From contig JACKNX010000005.1 in the NCBI GenBank assembly GCA_024234635.1, positions 124,001-188,000 on the forward strand: 64,000 nucleotides of DNA, in the 5' to 3' direction. Below, in pieces: positions 1-9,402 of the stretch. The first letter of the stretch is position 1. Every line of letters begins with the position of its first letter. The notes beneath the pieces were generated by a model. It saw only the letters and a program-made list of their open reading frames with translations. It was not told where the DNA came from and made no database searches. This stretch comes from Pseudomonadales bacterium (lineage in GTDB: Bacteria; Pseudomonadota; Gammaproteobacteria; Pseudomonadales; Azotimanducaceae). Both the position numbers and the translations under genes were made by a program.

Positions 1-1849
1 GGTTGTTCACCATGGCCACTTCGGCAACGGTTGCGACGATGGAACCGAACGACTGCTGCAGCGCAATGCCTCGTCCGTGTCCCGGCTCCCGTGGACGCGT
101 CCAGCCCGCTTTTCCGGCGGCGAGATCCAGCACCGCCAGGTGACGCGGCTTGTCAGCCAGAAGTTCCCGTCGCAGTTCGTATGGGTCGCGCCCCACGGCC
201 GCGGCCACTTCATCGAAGAAGGCTTCGGTGAAGAAACCATGCTGCGAATGGTCGACGCTGCGCCATGGACCGAACGGCACGTGCGTCGGGCTGCTCGTGA
301 AATGCACGAACCGGTTGGCCACCGCATAGGGAATGAGTGGCGCCTCCACGGGCTCGTGCTTGTCCACGAACTGGTTTTCCCAGGCCAGAATGCGACCGTC
401 CGCAGCAATGCCCGCCCGGAATCGGGAGGTCACCGCGGGTCGGTAGTGATCGTGGCGTATGTCCTCCTCGCGGGACCAGATGAGTTTTACGGGAACACCG
501 GCTTCACGGGCAATCAGCGCCGCCTGGATGGCAACGTCGTTCTGCGACCGCCGCCCGAATCCGCCGCCCATGTAGTGGTTGTGCACGCGTACCGTTTCCG
601 GCGCGATACCCAGCGCCGCGGCGACGTCGTGCTTGGTGCCGAGCGGATTCTGCGAGCCAAGCCATACCTCACAGGCGCCATCACTGAGGGCAACGGTGGC
701 GTTCATGGGCTCCATGCAGGCGTGCGCCAGAAAGGGCACGCGATACGTCGCCTCGACCACCCGCGCCGCATTCGCCAGCACGCCTCGCGCATCCCCCACC
801 TGCTCGTCGCGCTCCTCCCGGCCGTCTTCCAACGCCTGGGCCATGGACGCATCAAACTGTTTGTACAACGCCTCGCTGGAACGCGAGTCAGCCTCCGTGG
901 CGGACCATTGCGGCCGCAGGGAGGCAACAGCCTGTTGCGCCTGCCACCAGCCATCCGCCACCACGGCAACCGCATCCTTCAACGTCACCACGGCGTGCAC
1001 GCCGGGCCGGCGCGACACCTCATCGGCATCCACCGACGTCAGCACCGCGCCGAATACCGGCGCGTTCACCACCGCCGCGTACTTCATGCCTTCGACAACC
1101 GCATCGATGCCGAACCTGGCGCTGCCATCGACCTTCGCCGGGATGTCGCGGCGGGGGACGCTGGTACCCATGATGCGGAATTCGTCCACGCGCTTGAGCG
1201 TTGGTTGTACCGGCGGCCGGCGGGCACCCGCGGCGGGCGCAAACTGGCCATAAGTCGCCTCCCTGCCGGTTGCCGGGTGCAACAGGCGACCGGCTGCCGC
1301 CACGACATCCTGGACAGGCACACCCCAGGCCTCCGCCGCGGCCTCGCGCAACATCTGTCGCGCGGCAGCGCCGGCGACGCGCATGCCTACGCGACCGGTG
1401 TTGCGCACACTGTTGCTACCACCGGTGATCTGCAGATGCATGGCCTTACCCACTTGCAGAAACAGGCCGTCGATCGTCGGGTCGAGGCTTTTCGGCACGC
1501 GCGTGTCACCCAGGATGTACCCACGACCCAGGGCATAGTTGGCGTAGGCATCCTCCGCCGGCGCTTCGCGGATCCGCACCATCGACCAGTCCGCATCCAG
1601 CTCATCCGCCAGCATCTGCGTCAGCGCCGTGTGCACCCCCTGCCCCATCTCCGAATGCGGGATGACCGCGGTAACCACGTTGTCGGGCCCGATCAACACC
1701 CAGTCGTTGACCATCGCCTCACCCTCGCCGGCCACCAGCGGCGCCAGCTCTCCCTGCCGCCGCCCCGGCCGGATGGCAACACCAACGGCAAACACGCCGC
1801 CTGCCAGCACCCCTGCGGTAATCAGTCCCCGCCGAGTCCACTTACCCAT
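1..1849 (-). CDS. Molybdenum hydroxylase large subunit (isoquinoline 1-oxidoreductase beta-type), partial
   Basis: Incomplete at the window edge: 616 codons are visible and the C-terminus lies outside. ATG at 1849. The N-terminus has a basic RRG run and a hydrophobic stretch (ITAGVLAGGVFAVGVA), a possible Tat signal. Family features visible are the substrate/Mo-cofactor stretches HSEMGQGVHTALTQM, GGSNSVRNTGR and GGGFGRRSQND, as in IorB-type xanthine-oxidase-family subunits that act with a separate [2Fe-2S] subunit. The start overlaps the stop of the upstream 2Fe-2S gene by 8 bases, so the two are probably translationally coupled. Such enzymes hydroxylate N-heteroaromatics or oxidise aldehydes; the substrate cannot be read from sequence. 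Confidence 0.88.
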   Translation of the reverse strand, partial: MGKWTRRGLITAGVLAGGVFAVGVAIRPGRRQGELAPLVAGEGEAMVNDWVLIGPDNVVTAVIPHSEMGQGVHTALTQMLADELDADWSMVRIREAPAEDAYANYALGRGYILGDTRVPKSLDPTIDGLFLQVGKAMHLQITGGSNSVRNTGRVGMRVAGAAARQMLREAAAEAWGVPVQDVVAAAGRLLHPATGREATYGQFAPAAGARRPPVQPTLKRVDEFRIMGTSVPRRDIPAKVDGSARFGIDAVVEGMKYAAVVNAPVFGAVLTSVDADEVSRRPGVHAVVTLKDAVAVVADGWWQAQQAVASLRPQWSATEADSRSSEALYKQFDASMAQALEDGREERDEQVGDARGVLANAARVVEATYRVPFLAHACMEPMNATVALSDGACEVWLGSQNPLGTKHDVAAALGIAPETVRVHNHYMGGGFGRRSQNDVAIQAALIAREAGVPVKLIWSREEDIRHDHYRPAVTSRFRAGIAADGRILAWENQFVDKHEPVEAPLIPYAVANRFVHFTSSPTHVPFGPWRSVDHSQHGFFTEAFFDEVAAAVGRDPYELRRELLADKPRHLAVLDLAAGKAGWTRPREPGHGRGIALQQSFGSIVATVAEVAMVNN

Positions 1850-2360
1850 GCCGCTTCTCCCGCCGTGGTTCGTACACACCCACGGCCGGCTCCGACGCCG
1901 GCGCTTCAGTCGACCTCCCGGCAGCCTGCCGGATGGCGCGGCGGATGCGACCGTACATGCCACACCGGCACAGGTTGCCGCGCATCGCAGCGTCAATGGC
2001 GGCATCGTCCGGCGCGGGATTTTCCATGAGCAATGCCGCGGCAGACATCAGTTGACCGCTCTGGCAATAACCGCATTGCGGCACCTGCTGCTCGATCCAC
2101 GCCTGCTGCAACGGATGCAGCCCCGCATCACTACCCAGCCCTTCGATGGTGGTGACGGCCTTGCCCGCGACCGATGCCACGGGGGTAACGCAGGATCGGA
2201 CCGCCTTGCCGTCCACGTGCACCGTGCACGCGCCGCACTGGGCAACACCGCAGCCGAATTTGGTTCCCGTAAGGCCGAGGTTTTCCCGGATCGCCCACAG
2301 GAGCGGCATCTGCGGGTCCACATCCAGGCGTCTCACCTGGCCGTTGATCAAGAGTTCCAT
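1842..2360 (-). CDS. (2Fe-2S)-binding small subunit of molybdenum hydroxylase
   Basis: 172 residues, the usual length for an IorA/CoxS-type subunit. The N-terminal plant-ferredoxin-like cluster uses Cys37, Cys42, Cys45 and Cys57 (GCGVAQCGAC). The second, helical cluster uses Cys96, Cys99, Cys131 and Cys133 (QCGYCQSGQ and CRCGMYGR). It should pass electrons from the molybdenum centre of the partner encoded immediately downstream, whose ATG lies inside this gene's last codons. There is no FAD subunit beside it, which fits the IorAB type that uses an external acceptor such as a cytochrome. The gene is divergent from the alpha/beta hydrolase at 2501, so the 140-bp gap holds both promoters. Confidence 0.92.
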   Translation of the reverse strand: MELLINGQVRRLDVDPQMPLLWAIRENLGLTGTKFGCGVAQCGACTVHVDGKAVRSCVTPVASVAGKAVTTIEGLGSDAGLHPLQQAWIEQQVPQCGYCQSGQLMSAAALLMENPAPDDAAIDAAMRGNLCRCGMYGRIRRAIRQAAGRSTEAPASEPAVGVYEPRREKRHG

Positions 2361-2500
2361 GCGGTGTCACCCGGTAACAGTGAAGCAGCAGTATATAGGG
2401 ATCGGGACCAACCGCTTTCAGCCGCGGCACAAGCTCACCTGCTCGACGCTGTGTCCGCCCCGTGGCACGCTACGCCGGCAGCAAACGGGAGACAGGCAGC

Positions 2501-3196
2501 GTGCCAGTACTCGACAGGAACGGCGTCGCCATCCACTACGAAACCTACGGCACGGGACCGGCCATCCTGCTGACCCACGGCTATTCCGCCAGCACGGCGA
2601 TGTGGCAGCCGAACATCGAAGCCCTGTCAGCGCACCACACCTTGATTCTCTGGGATATACGCGGGCATGGTCGATCGGCGGCGCCGGATGATCCCGCGCT
2701 GTACTCGCGGGAAGCGAGCGTTGCCGACATGGCGGCCCTGCTGGATCACCTCGGTGTCGACACCGCGATCATCGGCGGGCTCAGCCTGGGCGGTTACCTG
2801 TCACTGGCGTTCAACGTGGCCCACCCCGAACGGGTGCGCGCGCTCCTGATCTTCGACACGGGTCCGGGTTACCGCAACCCGGTCGCGCGCGAGCAGTGGA
2901 ACCGCACGGCCATCCAGAGCGGGGAAACACACGGCAGCACCGGACTGCGCCTGGCGGCGCGGGGCATTCTCACGCAGAAGGACGCGGCCGTGCTCGACTC
3001 GCTCAGCGGTATCTCTGTACCAACACTGGTGCTTGCCGGGGAGAACGACACACCTTTCCTGAAAGCCACACAGGTGATGGGCGCGAAGATTCCTCACGCA
3101 CGCACCTGCCTGATCGCCGACGCGGGCCACACGGCGAACAGCGACCAGCCCGACGCGTTCAATGCCGCGGTGTGCGATTTCCTGGCAGGCTGCTGA
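2501..3196 (+). CDS. Alpha/beta-fold hydrolase
   Basis: 231 residues from the GTG at 2501. This start is preferred to an ATG at 2462 because GGAG lies about 9 bases upstream and the protein then begins with the typical VPVLDRNGVAIHYETYG strand. The oxyanion-hole segment is HGYSAS near residue 26. The nucleophile elbow is GGLSLGG with Ser95, the acid is probably the Asp in GENDTPF, and the histidine is in DAGHTANSDQ near the C-terminus. The complete triad predicts an active carboxylic-ester, lactone or C-C bond hydrolase. It is a single gene, convergent with the MFS gene, and its stop codon sits inside a 12-bp-stem hairpin. Confidence 0.88.
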   Translation: MPVLDRNGVAIHYETYGTGPAILLTHGYSASTAMWQPNIEALSAHHTLILWDIRGHGRSAAPDDPALYSREASVADMAALLDHLGVDTAIIGGLSLGGYLSLAFNVAHPERVRALLIFDTGPGYRNPVAREQWNRTAIQSGETHGSTGLRLAARGILTQKDAAVLDSLSGISVPTLVLAGENDTPFLKATQVMGAKIPHARTCLIADAGHTANSDQPDAFNAAVCDFLAGC

Positions 3197-3214
3197 ACAA
3201 ATCAGCCTGCCAGG
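3181..3214. terminator. Bidirectional hairpin between convergent genes
   Basis: A perfect 12-bp stem (3181-3192 with 3203-3214) around a 10-base loop. It includes the hydrolase stop codon and lies between the 3' ends of two convergent genes. There is no U-run, so intrinsic termination is uncertain. The left arm plus loop resembles the left end of the inverted-repeat element at 46096, so it may derive from the same repeat family. Confidence 0.5.
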
Positions 3215-3244
3215 CGCCAGCGGTATCTGACCGAGCCGCGTGAC

Positions 3245-4495
3245 TCAGGGAACTTCCGCACCCCAGCGTCGGAACAGCAGCCAGACGACCGGCGCGCAGA
3301 CCAGCACCAGCATCGCTGCCAGCCACAACACCGTGCGGTTGTCCGCCTGCGTGGCCAGCCACCCCCCGCCCAGCGCACCGACCAGCGTGGCCATCTGACC
3401 AATTCCGCGCAGCCCCGCATCGACCTTGCCCCGCGCGCCCCTGGGCGCGAAGCGCTGGCGCAGCGTTCGTCCATGGATCATGGCGATGACAATACCCCCA
3501 TCACCCACGATCTGATGCCCGGCAAGCAGCGCAATTCCCCACCAGCCGCCGTCCGGCGCCAGCGGCACCAGCACCGCGCCAAACCCGCCCAGCAACAGGC
3601 CAACGGACATGGACGTCTGGCTGCCCAGCAGTCGCCCGAGCGCCGGTGCCAGCCACGCGCCGACAAGCGAGCCAACGGCTCCGGTGGCAAATATCAACCC
3701 CTGCATCCCCGTGGCGATGGCCAGATCACGCGATACGAACAGCATGTACAACGCGCCGGTCATGCTGAAATTCAACGCCAGCAGCACATCGCTCACCGCC
3801 AGCGTTCGCAAGACCCCGGACGCGGCAACAAGGCGCAGACCATCCATATAGGCAGACTTTCCACCACGGCCGGCCGGTGTCGACTTCCGGGGTTGTCCTT
3901 CGACTTCCGGGAGGCGGCCGAGCAGCAACGCGGAAACAAGGAAGCTCACCGAATCCGTCAGCAGCGCGAACAAGGGCCCCAGCAGCTGGTAGATCCAGCC
4001 ACCTGACGCGAACGCCGCGGATTCTGACATACTGCCGGCAGCGGACATCTGCGCATTGCGCGTCGTCAGCGCGTCGTCGGGTACGTTGTCGGCAATCCAC
4101 GCGGAACGCGCCACCGAAAAGGCCATGGCCAGGACACCGTTCGCCGCGGCCTGCAACGCCAGCATCCAGAACCGCAGTTCGCCCGCCAGGAACAACAGGG
4201 CAATCGCGCCGATCAGCGCCGCGCGGACGAGGTCGGTGGTCACCATCACGCGTCGCCGGCTCGACCGGTCCACCAGCGCTCCAACCACCAGGCTGCCGGC
4301 GGCACCTGCCGCCACATCCGCCACCACCAGCCAGGCCATCTGCATGGCCGTGGCGTCGAGCGCAAGCGCAGCCACCCACGGCACGGCAAGCCGAGACAAC
4401 ATGGAACCAAAATTGGAGGTGGCCTCCGCGGCCAGAAGCCGGCGCATGCCGGCACTCACCCGCGATGGGCTCAGCACTTCCTGTGGATTGGACAA
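3245..4495 (-). CDS. MFS transporter (EntS-like, DHA3-type)
   Basis: 416 residues with about 12 hydrophobic segments and a charged DRSSRRR loop between TM2 and TM3, as in the EntS/DHA3 exporter branch of the major facilitator superfamily. Helix 1 carries the EATSNFGSMLSRLAVPW stretch. It is expected in the inner membrane as a proton-driven exporter; the substrate is unknown. It starts 17 bases after the stop of the SDR gene on the same strand, so SDR and transporter probably form an operon. Its 3' end faces the hydrolase gene. Confidence 0.85.
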   Translation of the reverse strand: MSNPQEVLSPSRVSAGMRRLLAAEATSNFGSMLSRLAVPWVAALALDATAMQMAWLVVADVAAGAAGSLVVGALVDRSSRRRVMVTTDLVRAALIGAIALLFLAGELRFWMLALQAAANGVLAMAFSVARSAWIADNVPDDALTTRNAQMSAAGSMSESAAFASGGWIYQLLGPLFALLTDSVSFLVSALLLGRLPEVEGQPRKSTPAGRGGKSAYMDGLRLVAASGVLRTLAVSDVLLALNFSMTGALYMLFVSRDLAIATGMQGLIFATGAVGSLVGAWLAPALGRLLGSQTSMSVGLLLGGFGAVLVPLAPDGGWWGIALLAGHQIVGDGGIVIAMIHGRTLRQRFAPRGARGKVDAGLRGIGQMATLVGALGGGWLATQADNRTVLWLAAMLVLVCAPVVWLLFRRWGAEVP

Positions 4496-4512
4496 AATAC
4501 CGGACTTACAGG

Positions 4513-5295
4513 TCAGAACATCGCGTAGCCGCCATCGATGAGAAAGGTCTCCGCCGTATGAAAGCTGCTCGCCTCACTCATGATGTAAATGGCTATGGCG
4601 GCAAAGTCCTCCGGTTGCCCCCAACGGCGCATCGGCATGCGCTTGAACACGTTTTCCACGAACTTCGGATTGCTGAAGGGCCCTTCCGTCATCTCCGTTA
4701 CCGTCCAGCCCGGCAGAATGGTATGCGCCGTGACGTTGTAACGGGCGTACTCCACTGCCAGCGCCTTGATCATGGCCACGAGCCCGCCCTTGCTGGCCGC
4801 GTAGTGCTCGCCCCTCGCCTGACCCATCACCACCGCAAGACTTGCCGTGCCAACGAGCCTCCCGAAGGCATCACCGTTCTGCGCCCGTTCACGCATGTGA
4901 CGAGCCGCCGCACGAAAGGTATAGAAAACGCCGCTCTGGTTGACCGCCATCAGTCGGTTCCACTCCTCCGTGGTCATCTGATCGAATGGTCCACCACGAC
5001 CACCGACACCCGCATTGGCGAAACAGCCATCGACCCGTCCGTGAAATGCAAGCGATTCCGCGAACGTACGCTCAACCGCGGCTTCATCGGAGACATCACA
5101 GAGGAAGGCACTGACCTTCGTGCCGTAGGTGGTCAGCTCCTCCAGCGCCGCGGCGTTCTTTCGGGCGTTGGTACCCCAGATGCAGATATCGGCACCGGAC
5201 TGAGCCATGCCGCGCGCCATGCCGAGTCCAATACCACCATTGCCCCCCGTGACCAGCGCCACCCTGCCGGAAAGATCAAACGGTGCGAATGCCAT
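4513..5295 (-). CDS. Short-chain dehydrogenase/reductase (classical SDR)
   Basis: 260 residues. The nucleotide-binding motif is TGGNGGIG (residues 16-23), NAG lies at 94-96, and the catalytic set Asn119, Ser152, Tyr165 and Lys169 (YAASK) is complete with normal spacing. No acidic residue follows the glycine motif closely enough to call the cofactor. The final YAMF is a usual SDR C-terminus. It probably oxidises or reduces a secondary alcohol or ketone. First gene of a likely two-gene operon with the MFS transporter downstream. Confidence 0.92.
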   Translation of the reverse strand: MAFAPFDLSGRVALVTGGNGGIGLGMARGMAQSGADICIWGTNARKNAAALEELTTYGTKVSAFLCDVSDEAAVERTFAESLAFHGRVDGCFANAGVGGRGGPFDQMTTEEWNRLMAVNQSGVFYTFRAAARHMRERAQNGDAFGRLVGTASLAVVMGQARGEHYAASKGGLVAMIKALAVEYARYNVTAHTILPGWTVTEMTEGPFSNPKFVENVFKRMPMRRWGQPEDFAAIAIYIMSEASSFHTAETFLIDGGYAMF

Positions 5296-5391
5296 GACGA
5301 GACCCTTCAGTAAAACGGAAGGGGCGCACTATAGCGGAACTGGTGGAGAAAGCCGCCGGAACCGGGACAGGCAGACGCCGGCCGGAGCGGT

Positions 5392-8300
5392 TCAGGCGCT
5401 CGTCTTGACTGCCCGGTCGGCGGGCTTCAACAGCTCGTCGATGGGCTTGGGCTTTTCCACACCCCAGCCCTGCAGATAATCGATATTGATGGCGCAGGCG
5501 GCGTCCCGCGTGGCATCGTCGTGCACGTATTCGGCAACCGTGCGTTTGCCCATGAAATGACCGATTTCGTTCATCGAGCGCACGACGGCCAGATCGTTTT
5601 CGTCGTTCGCCATATTCTTCACGAAAGAGCCATCGATCTTGAGATAGTCAACGGGCAGTTGCCGGAGATAGCCGAAGGACGACATGCCCGCGCCAAAGTC
5701 ATCCAGCGAGAAGCGACATCCCATGACCTTGATCTTGCGGATGAACTCCGTGGCCTGGAAAAGATTGCCGATTGCCGCCGTTTCGGTGATTTCGAAGCAG
5801 ACCTTGTCCGGCGCGGCGTTGGACTGCTTGAACTGGTCCAGCACGAAACCGAGAAAGTCTTCCTGATTGACGGACTGCCCGGACAGGTTGATCGACAGGC
5901 CGGACAGCCCTTCCAGCGCCTCCGGATGCTGTCCCATCCAATCGAGCGTCCTGGCGACGATATGCCGATCCACCATCGGCATCTTGCCATAACGCTCCGC
6001 GGCTTCGATAAACTTGACCGGCGACCCACGTTTACCGTCGTCGTCCTCGACGGTGATGAGGATCTCGTAGTGTGGCAACAGGCTCCCACCCGGGTCGGCG
6101 GGCGCGATCAGTTGCGCATTGAGGTGTACGCGCCCCTGTTGCAGGTATCGCTCCACCTGACTGGCCAGATGCATCACCGCGCGCTGCTCCTGCATCGCAA
6201 CGTCATCTTCGGTGTAGATGGAGACACGCCCACCCCCCTGCTCCTTGCCGGATCGGCAGGCGGATGCCAGGTTCTGCAGGGTGTTGCGCACGTTTTCCGT
6301 TGCCCGATCGATACCCACCACGCCAACCGTGACGGTGATGGCGCAACGCTGTCCCTTCCAGGCGAAGTCGAGAGCCCGCACGGCACGCTCGATCGATTCG
6401 GCCAGATCCGCCCCCTCGCCGACGCTGGTGTCATTGAGCACGACACCAAACTCGTCCACACCGATGCGGGCAATGAACGCATCGTGCCCGCTCATCTGCG
6501 ACTCGATGAGGCGCGCAATCTGTTTCAATGCCGTATCACCGCCATCAAAACCGCAAGTGTCGTTCAGGATCCGGAAACGGTCGACATTCACCTGCAACAC
6601 GCAGTGCGATACGTCGAGTTGCCGCGACAGCTCCAGCAATTTGTCCAGTTCCCGCTCGTAGGCTTTGCGATTGCCGAGCGCAGTGAGCTCGTCCTGACGT
6701 GAGCGGTCGGTCAGCCCCTTGTGAACGCGGTTCATCATGCGTTCGCTGACGCGTTGCAGCAGGGGCACCTCGTAACCTTCCAGAATCTGGGCATTGCCTT
6801 CGGTGAGCAGACGTGTGAAGTCTTCCAGGCTCAGCTCCCGATCCCACAGACCCCGACGATTAACGAACACGAACCGCTCACCGGCGCCGTCGACCCAGGC
6901 CAGGGTGGAAACCACATCCTCCGACCCATCCACCGCAAAGCGGACGTGCGTACCCAAATTCAGTACGCGCGTGCGACGCAGGTTTTCCAGCCAGGTCCGC
7001 CGCTGTCGCTCATCACCAACCGGCGGCATGGGATCAGCAGACGGCAGAACATCCTGCCAGGCGAACGAGCGTACGAGCGCACCTGCCTCGACCCAGGTGG
7101 CGTCGGCCGCCGGCATACCGTTTCGAAGTACGGTCGACACACGCTCGAGAACGCCCTCGGATACCGGGGCGCCGATACCGCGCAGGCCCTCCTCGACACT
7201 CTTCAGGAGAACGCTGACACTGCCTTCGTCAGCAGATACCGCACTCCCGTCCTGCAATTCGTCGCAACGTCTGAGGATGCGCTGGATGACGCGCAACTGC
7301 TGTTTCCACTCGATGGATCGCGTCCCGTGCTTGAGGGCGGTGTTCACCAGAAGATTGCGCCAGGCGGGATTCACCACATCGACCAGCACTGTCGGCACCT
7401 GACGATTCTCGAGCAGCTCGGCCAGGCGCTTCAGCACCAGCTGCCGTGCGCGCTTGAGACGGGACCGGCCCTCACAGCCGCTGACTACCCGCTCGAGATT
7501 CCGTGCATAGACCTTCTTCTGACGCTCGACCAGTGGCGTCAACTGCTCAGCCGCCTCCGCGAACGCGGAGCGGTTCGAATCCCAGTCGCTGATGAGCCGG
7601 GAAATGATTGCGCTGACCTGTTGATGCACGCCACCGGCGGCGCTATCGCCGGGTTGCTCGCCGCCGTCGACGCTTTCCAGATGATTGAGCATCTGGAACG
7701 CCGGATGCTCAGCGGGAGACGCGTTGACAAGACTCTCATCCCGAAGCGCTTCCATGCCCAGCGTCAGTTCCAGTTTTGCGACCAACGCGCGCAGTTCCGG
7801 CGACAGCACCGCATCTTCCTGCACACCGTCAACCATATAGTCGACGATATCCAGCGCACGCTCCGTCTTGCCCGGCAGTTTGCCGGCGGGCATGCCAGAC
7901 GCCGAAAGCTGTTGCAACAGGAGTGCCTTGAGCGTACCGCCGCCGGATCGTTCGTCGGACAACATCTGCTTGTTGCGAAGCCGCGCAAGCTGCTTGATCA
8001 CCAGCTCCACAGCAACTTCTTCACCCTCGTCAGCCGCAGAGGCTCTACCGCCGACCTCGGCGGCCAGATCCATCATTCGCGCGATGGCGCTGTTTCCACC
8101 CGCGCCCGAACCGCCGCCGTTCGCCTGGCCGGCGCCACCACTCCCGTTCCCGGCGTCACCGCTTCCCGAACCGCTCACCGCCACCAGCCGCACCGGCGTA
8201 CTGTTCTTCACCTGCTCGGCGATGATCGACTGTATGGAGGGAAACAGGCCCGTCTTTTCCAGGCTGGCGATAAGTTTGTCGTAAAACGCGCCCAGTCTTG

Positions 8301-9288
8301 AGCGTGCGATGCGCTCGAAACTGGCGAAGGCGACGCGAATGACTTCTTCCCGAAAACCCAGTGTCAGCAGCGATTGCTTGAACGTGCGCGCCAGCATGGA
8401 CGGGCAGATCGGATTCTGGTCCTTGTTCTTCCAACCGGATTGCAGGATGCCGAACCAGCTGCGGAGGATGAAAATTTCTTCCTGCAGATCGCCTTCGAGC
8501 GCGGACACCGTTTCGGCGACGACCAGCCATTGCTCGAAGTCTGATTTCTCGACGAGGGCAAGATGCGTCTGGCCCAGCAGACGTTGCCCCCCACTGCTGG
8601 CTGCCTCCGACTCCGCGCCATCGAACATGGGCGGCACTTTCATATTGCGCAGCAGATCGGCTACGCGCGCGACAAACTGCTGCCGGATGGACTTGTCCAC
8701 CTTGGGCAACGTGCGCAGCGCATGCTGGTACGCTTCGCGTTCCGCGATGGACGAGGCCCGACGTTCGCAGGCTCCAATCTCGACGTCGAAGAGCTGCAGC
8801 GCTTCGTCGATCATCCGGCCGAGCGCGGTCTCCGACGCTTTTGCGCACGCAGCCGCAATCTTGCGGGACTTGCCGGCGCTGATGCTGGCCGAACCGATGA
8901 GCGCGGAAATTGCCTCATCGGACGCCTGAGCAATTTCACCGTTGCCACTCGCCTGGCGATGCAGCGCCGCCAGTTCGTCAGCCCCCATGCCATCGGGGAT
9001 GTGCACACCGAGGGAGTCCTCCAGCCGCCGGACCGCAACACCGCTGACCTGGTAGTGCTTCGCGCGACCGCCGTCATCGAGCGTGAAATGGATCTCGAGC
9101 GCCGTGTCGCCTTCGGCGTCGCCCACTGCACGACGCAGGGCGGCAGCCTCGCCGCGAAGGAATACGCCACCACGACAGAAGTCCCGAATTGTGCATTCCC
9201 AGCTGGTGCCGCCGGAAAAGTGCACGAGCGCATCCAGACTCACCTGGATACGTTCTTCGCGCCGGCGCTCTCGCTGGGACTGATTCAA
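5392..9288 (-). CDS. PilZ-DUF1631-GGDEF-EAL cyclic-di-GMP protein
   Basis: 1298 residues. An N-terminal PilZ-like module (about 1-90) has RREER for the RxxxR motif and DFCRGG for D/NxSxxG, with Cys in the Ser place. A long DUF1631-type helical region (about 100-760) follows, with a glycine-rich linker near 375-400. GGDEF domain from about 865: the signature is GVDEF (near 943), a departure from GGDEF. EAL domain from about 1070: the EAL triplet reads EIL, but INLSGQS, FEITE, DDFGAG (near 1196), YLKIDGSF and a late Glu remain, so phosphodiesterase activity is plausible while diguanylate cyclase activity is doubtful. No membrane segment is evident, so it is probably cytoplasmic. It stands alone on its strand. 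Confidence 0.88.
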   Translation of the reverse strand: MNQSQRERRREERIQVSLDALVHFSGGTSWECTIRDFCRGGVFLRGEAAALRRAVGDAEGDTALEIHFTLDDGGRAKHYQVSGVAVRRLEDSLGVHIPDGMGADELAALHRQASGNGEIAQASDEAISALIGSASISAGKSRKIAAACAKASETALGRMIDEALQLFDVEIGACERRASSIAEREAYQHALRTLPKVDKSIRQQFVARVADLLRNMKVPPMFDGAESEAASSGGQRLLGQTHLALVEKSDFEQWLVVAETVSALEGDLQEEIFILRSWFGILQSGWKNKDQNPICPSMLARTFKQSLLTLGFREEVIRVAFASFERIARSRLGAFYDKLIASLEKTGLFPSIQSIIAEQVKNSTPVRLVAVSGSGSGDAGNGSGGAGQANGGGSGAGGNSAIARMMDLAAEVGGRASAADEGEEVAVELVIKQLARLRNKQMLSDERSGGGTLKALLLQQLSASGMPAGKLPGKTERALDIVDYMVDGVQEDAVLSPELRALVAKLELTLGMEALRDESLVNASPAEHPAFQMLNHLESVDGGEQPGDSAAGGVHQQVSAIISRLISDWDSNRSAFAEAAEQLTPLVERQKKVYARNLERVVSGCEGRSRLKRARQLVLKRLAELLENRQVPTVLVDVVNPAWRNLLVNTALKHGTRSIEWKQQLRVIQRILRRCDELQDGSAVSADEGSVSVLLKSVEEGLRGIGAPVSEGVLERVSTVLRNGMPAADATWVEAGALVRSFAWQDVLPSADPMPPVGDERQRRTWLENLRRTRVLNLGTHVRFAVDGSEDVVSTLAWVDGAGERFVFVNRRGLWDRELSLEDFTRLLTEGNAQILEGYEVPLLQRVSERMMNRVHKGLTDRSRQDELTALGNRKAYERELDKLLELSRQLDVSHCVLQVNVDRFRILNDTCGFDGGDTALKQIARLIESQMSGHDAFIARIGVDEFGVVLNDTSVGEGADLAESIERAVRALDFAWKGQRCAITVTVGVVGIDRATENVRNTLQNLASACRSGKEQGGGRVSIYTEDDVAMQEQRAVMHLASQVERYLQQGRVHLNAQLIAPADPGGSLLPHYEILITVEDDDGKRGSPVKFIEAAERYGKMPMVDRHIVARTLDWMGQHPEALEGLSGLSINLSGQSVNQEDFLGFVLDQFKQSNAAPDKVCFEITETAAIGNLFQATEFIRKIKVMGCRFSLDDFGAGMSSFGYLRQLPVDYLKIDGSFVKNMANDENDLAVVRSMNEIGHFMGKRTVAEYVHDDATRDAACAINIDYLQGWGVEKPKPIDELLKPADRAVKTSA

Positions 9289-9402
9289 AACGACGTTGCC
9301 GCCCTTCCATGGGAATAAACGTCAGTCTATGCAAACGCCAACGCACGTTGTGTGATCTAATCCCCACCCGATCCTGCGTGGCGAGACGCGCGGGCAGCGT
9401 AT

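Noticed and set aside
77..2029. 650-codon open frame on the plus strand
   Set aside because: It is the antisense of the molybdenum hydroxylase genes, whose proteins show clear Mo and 2Fe-2S motifs; high GC keeps opposite frames open.
3877..5313. 478-codon plus-strand frame over MFS and SDR genes
   Set aside because: Arg/Pro-rich shadow; the minus-strand products have family motifs.
6721..8301. 526-codon plus-strand frame inside the cyclic-di-GMP gene
   Set aside because: Shadow of a protein with PilZ, GGDEF and EAL motifs.
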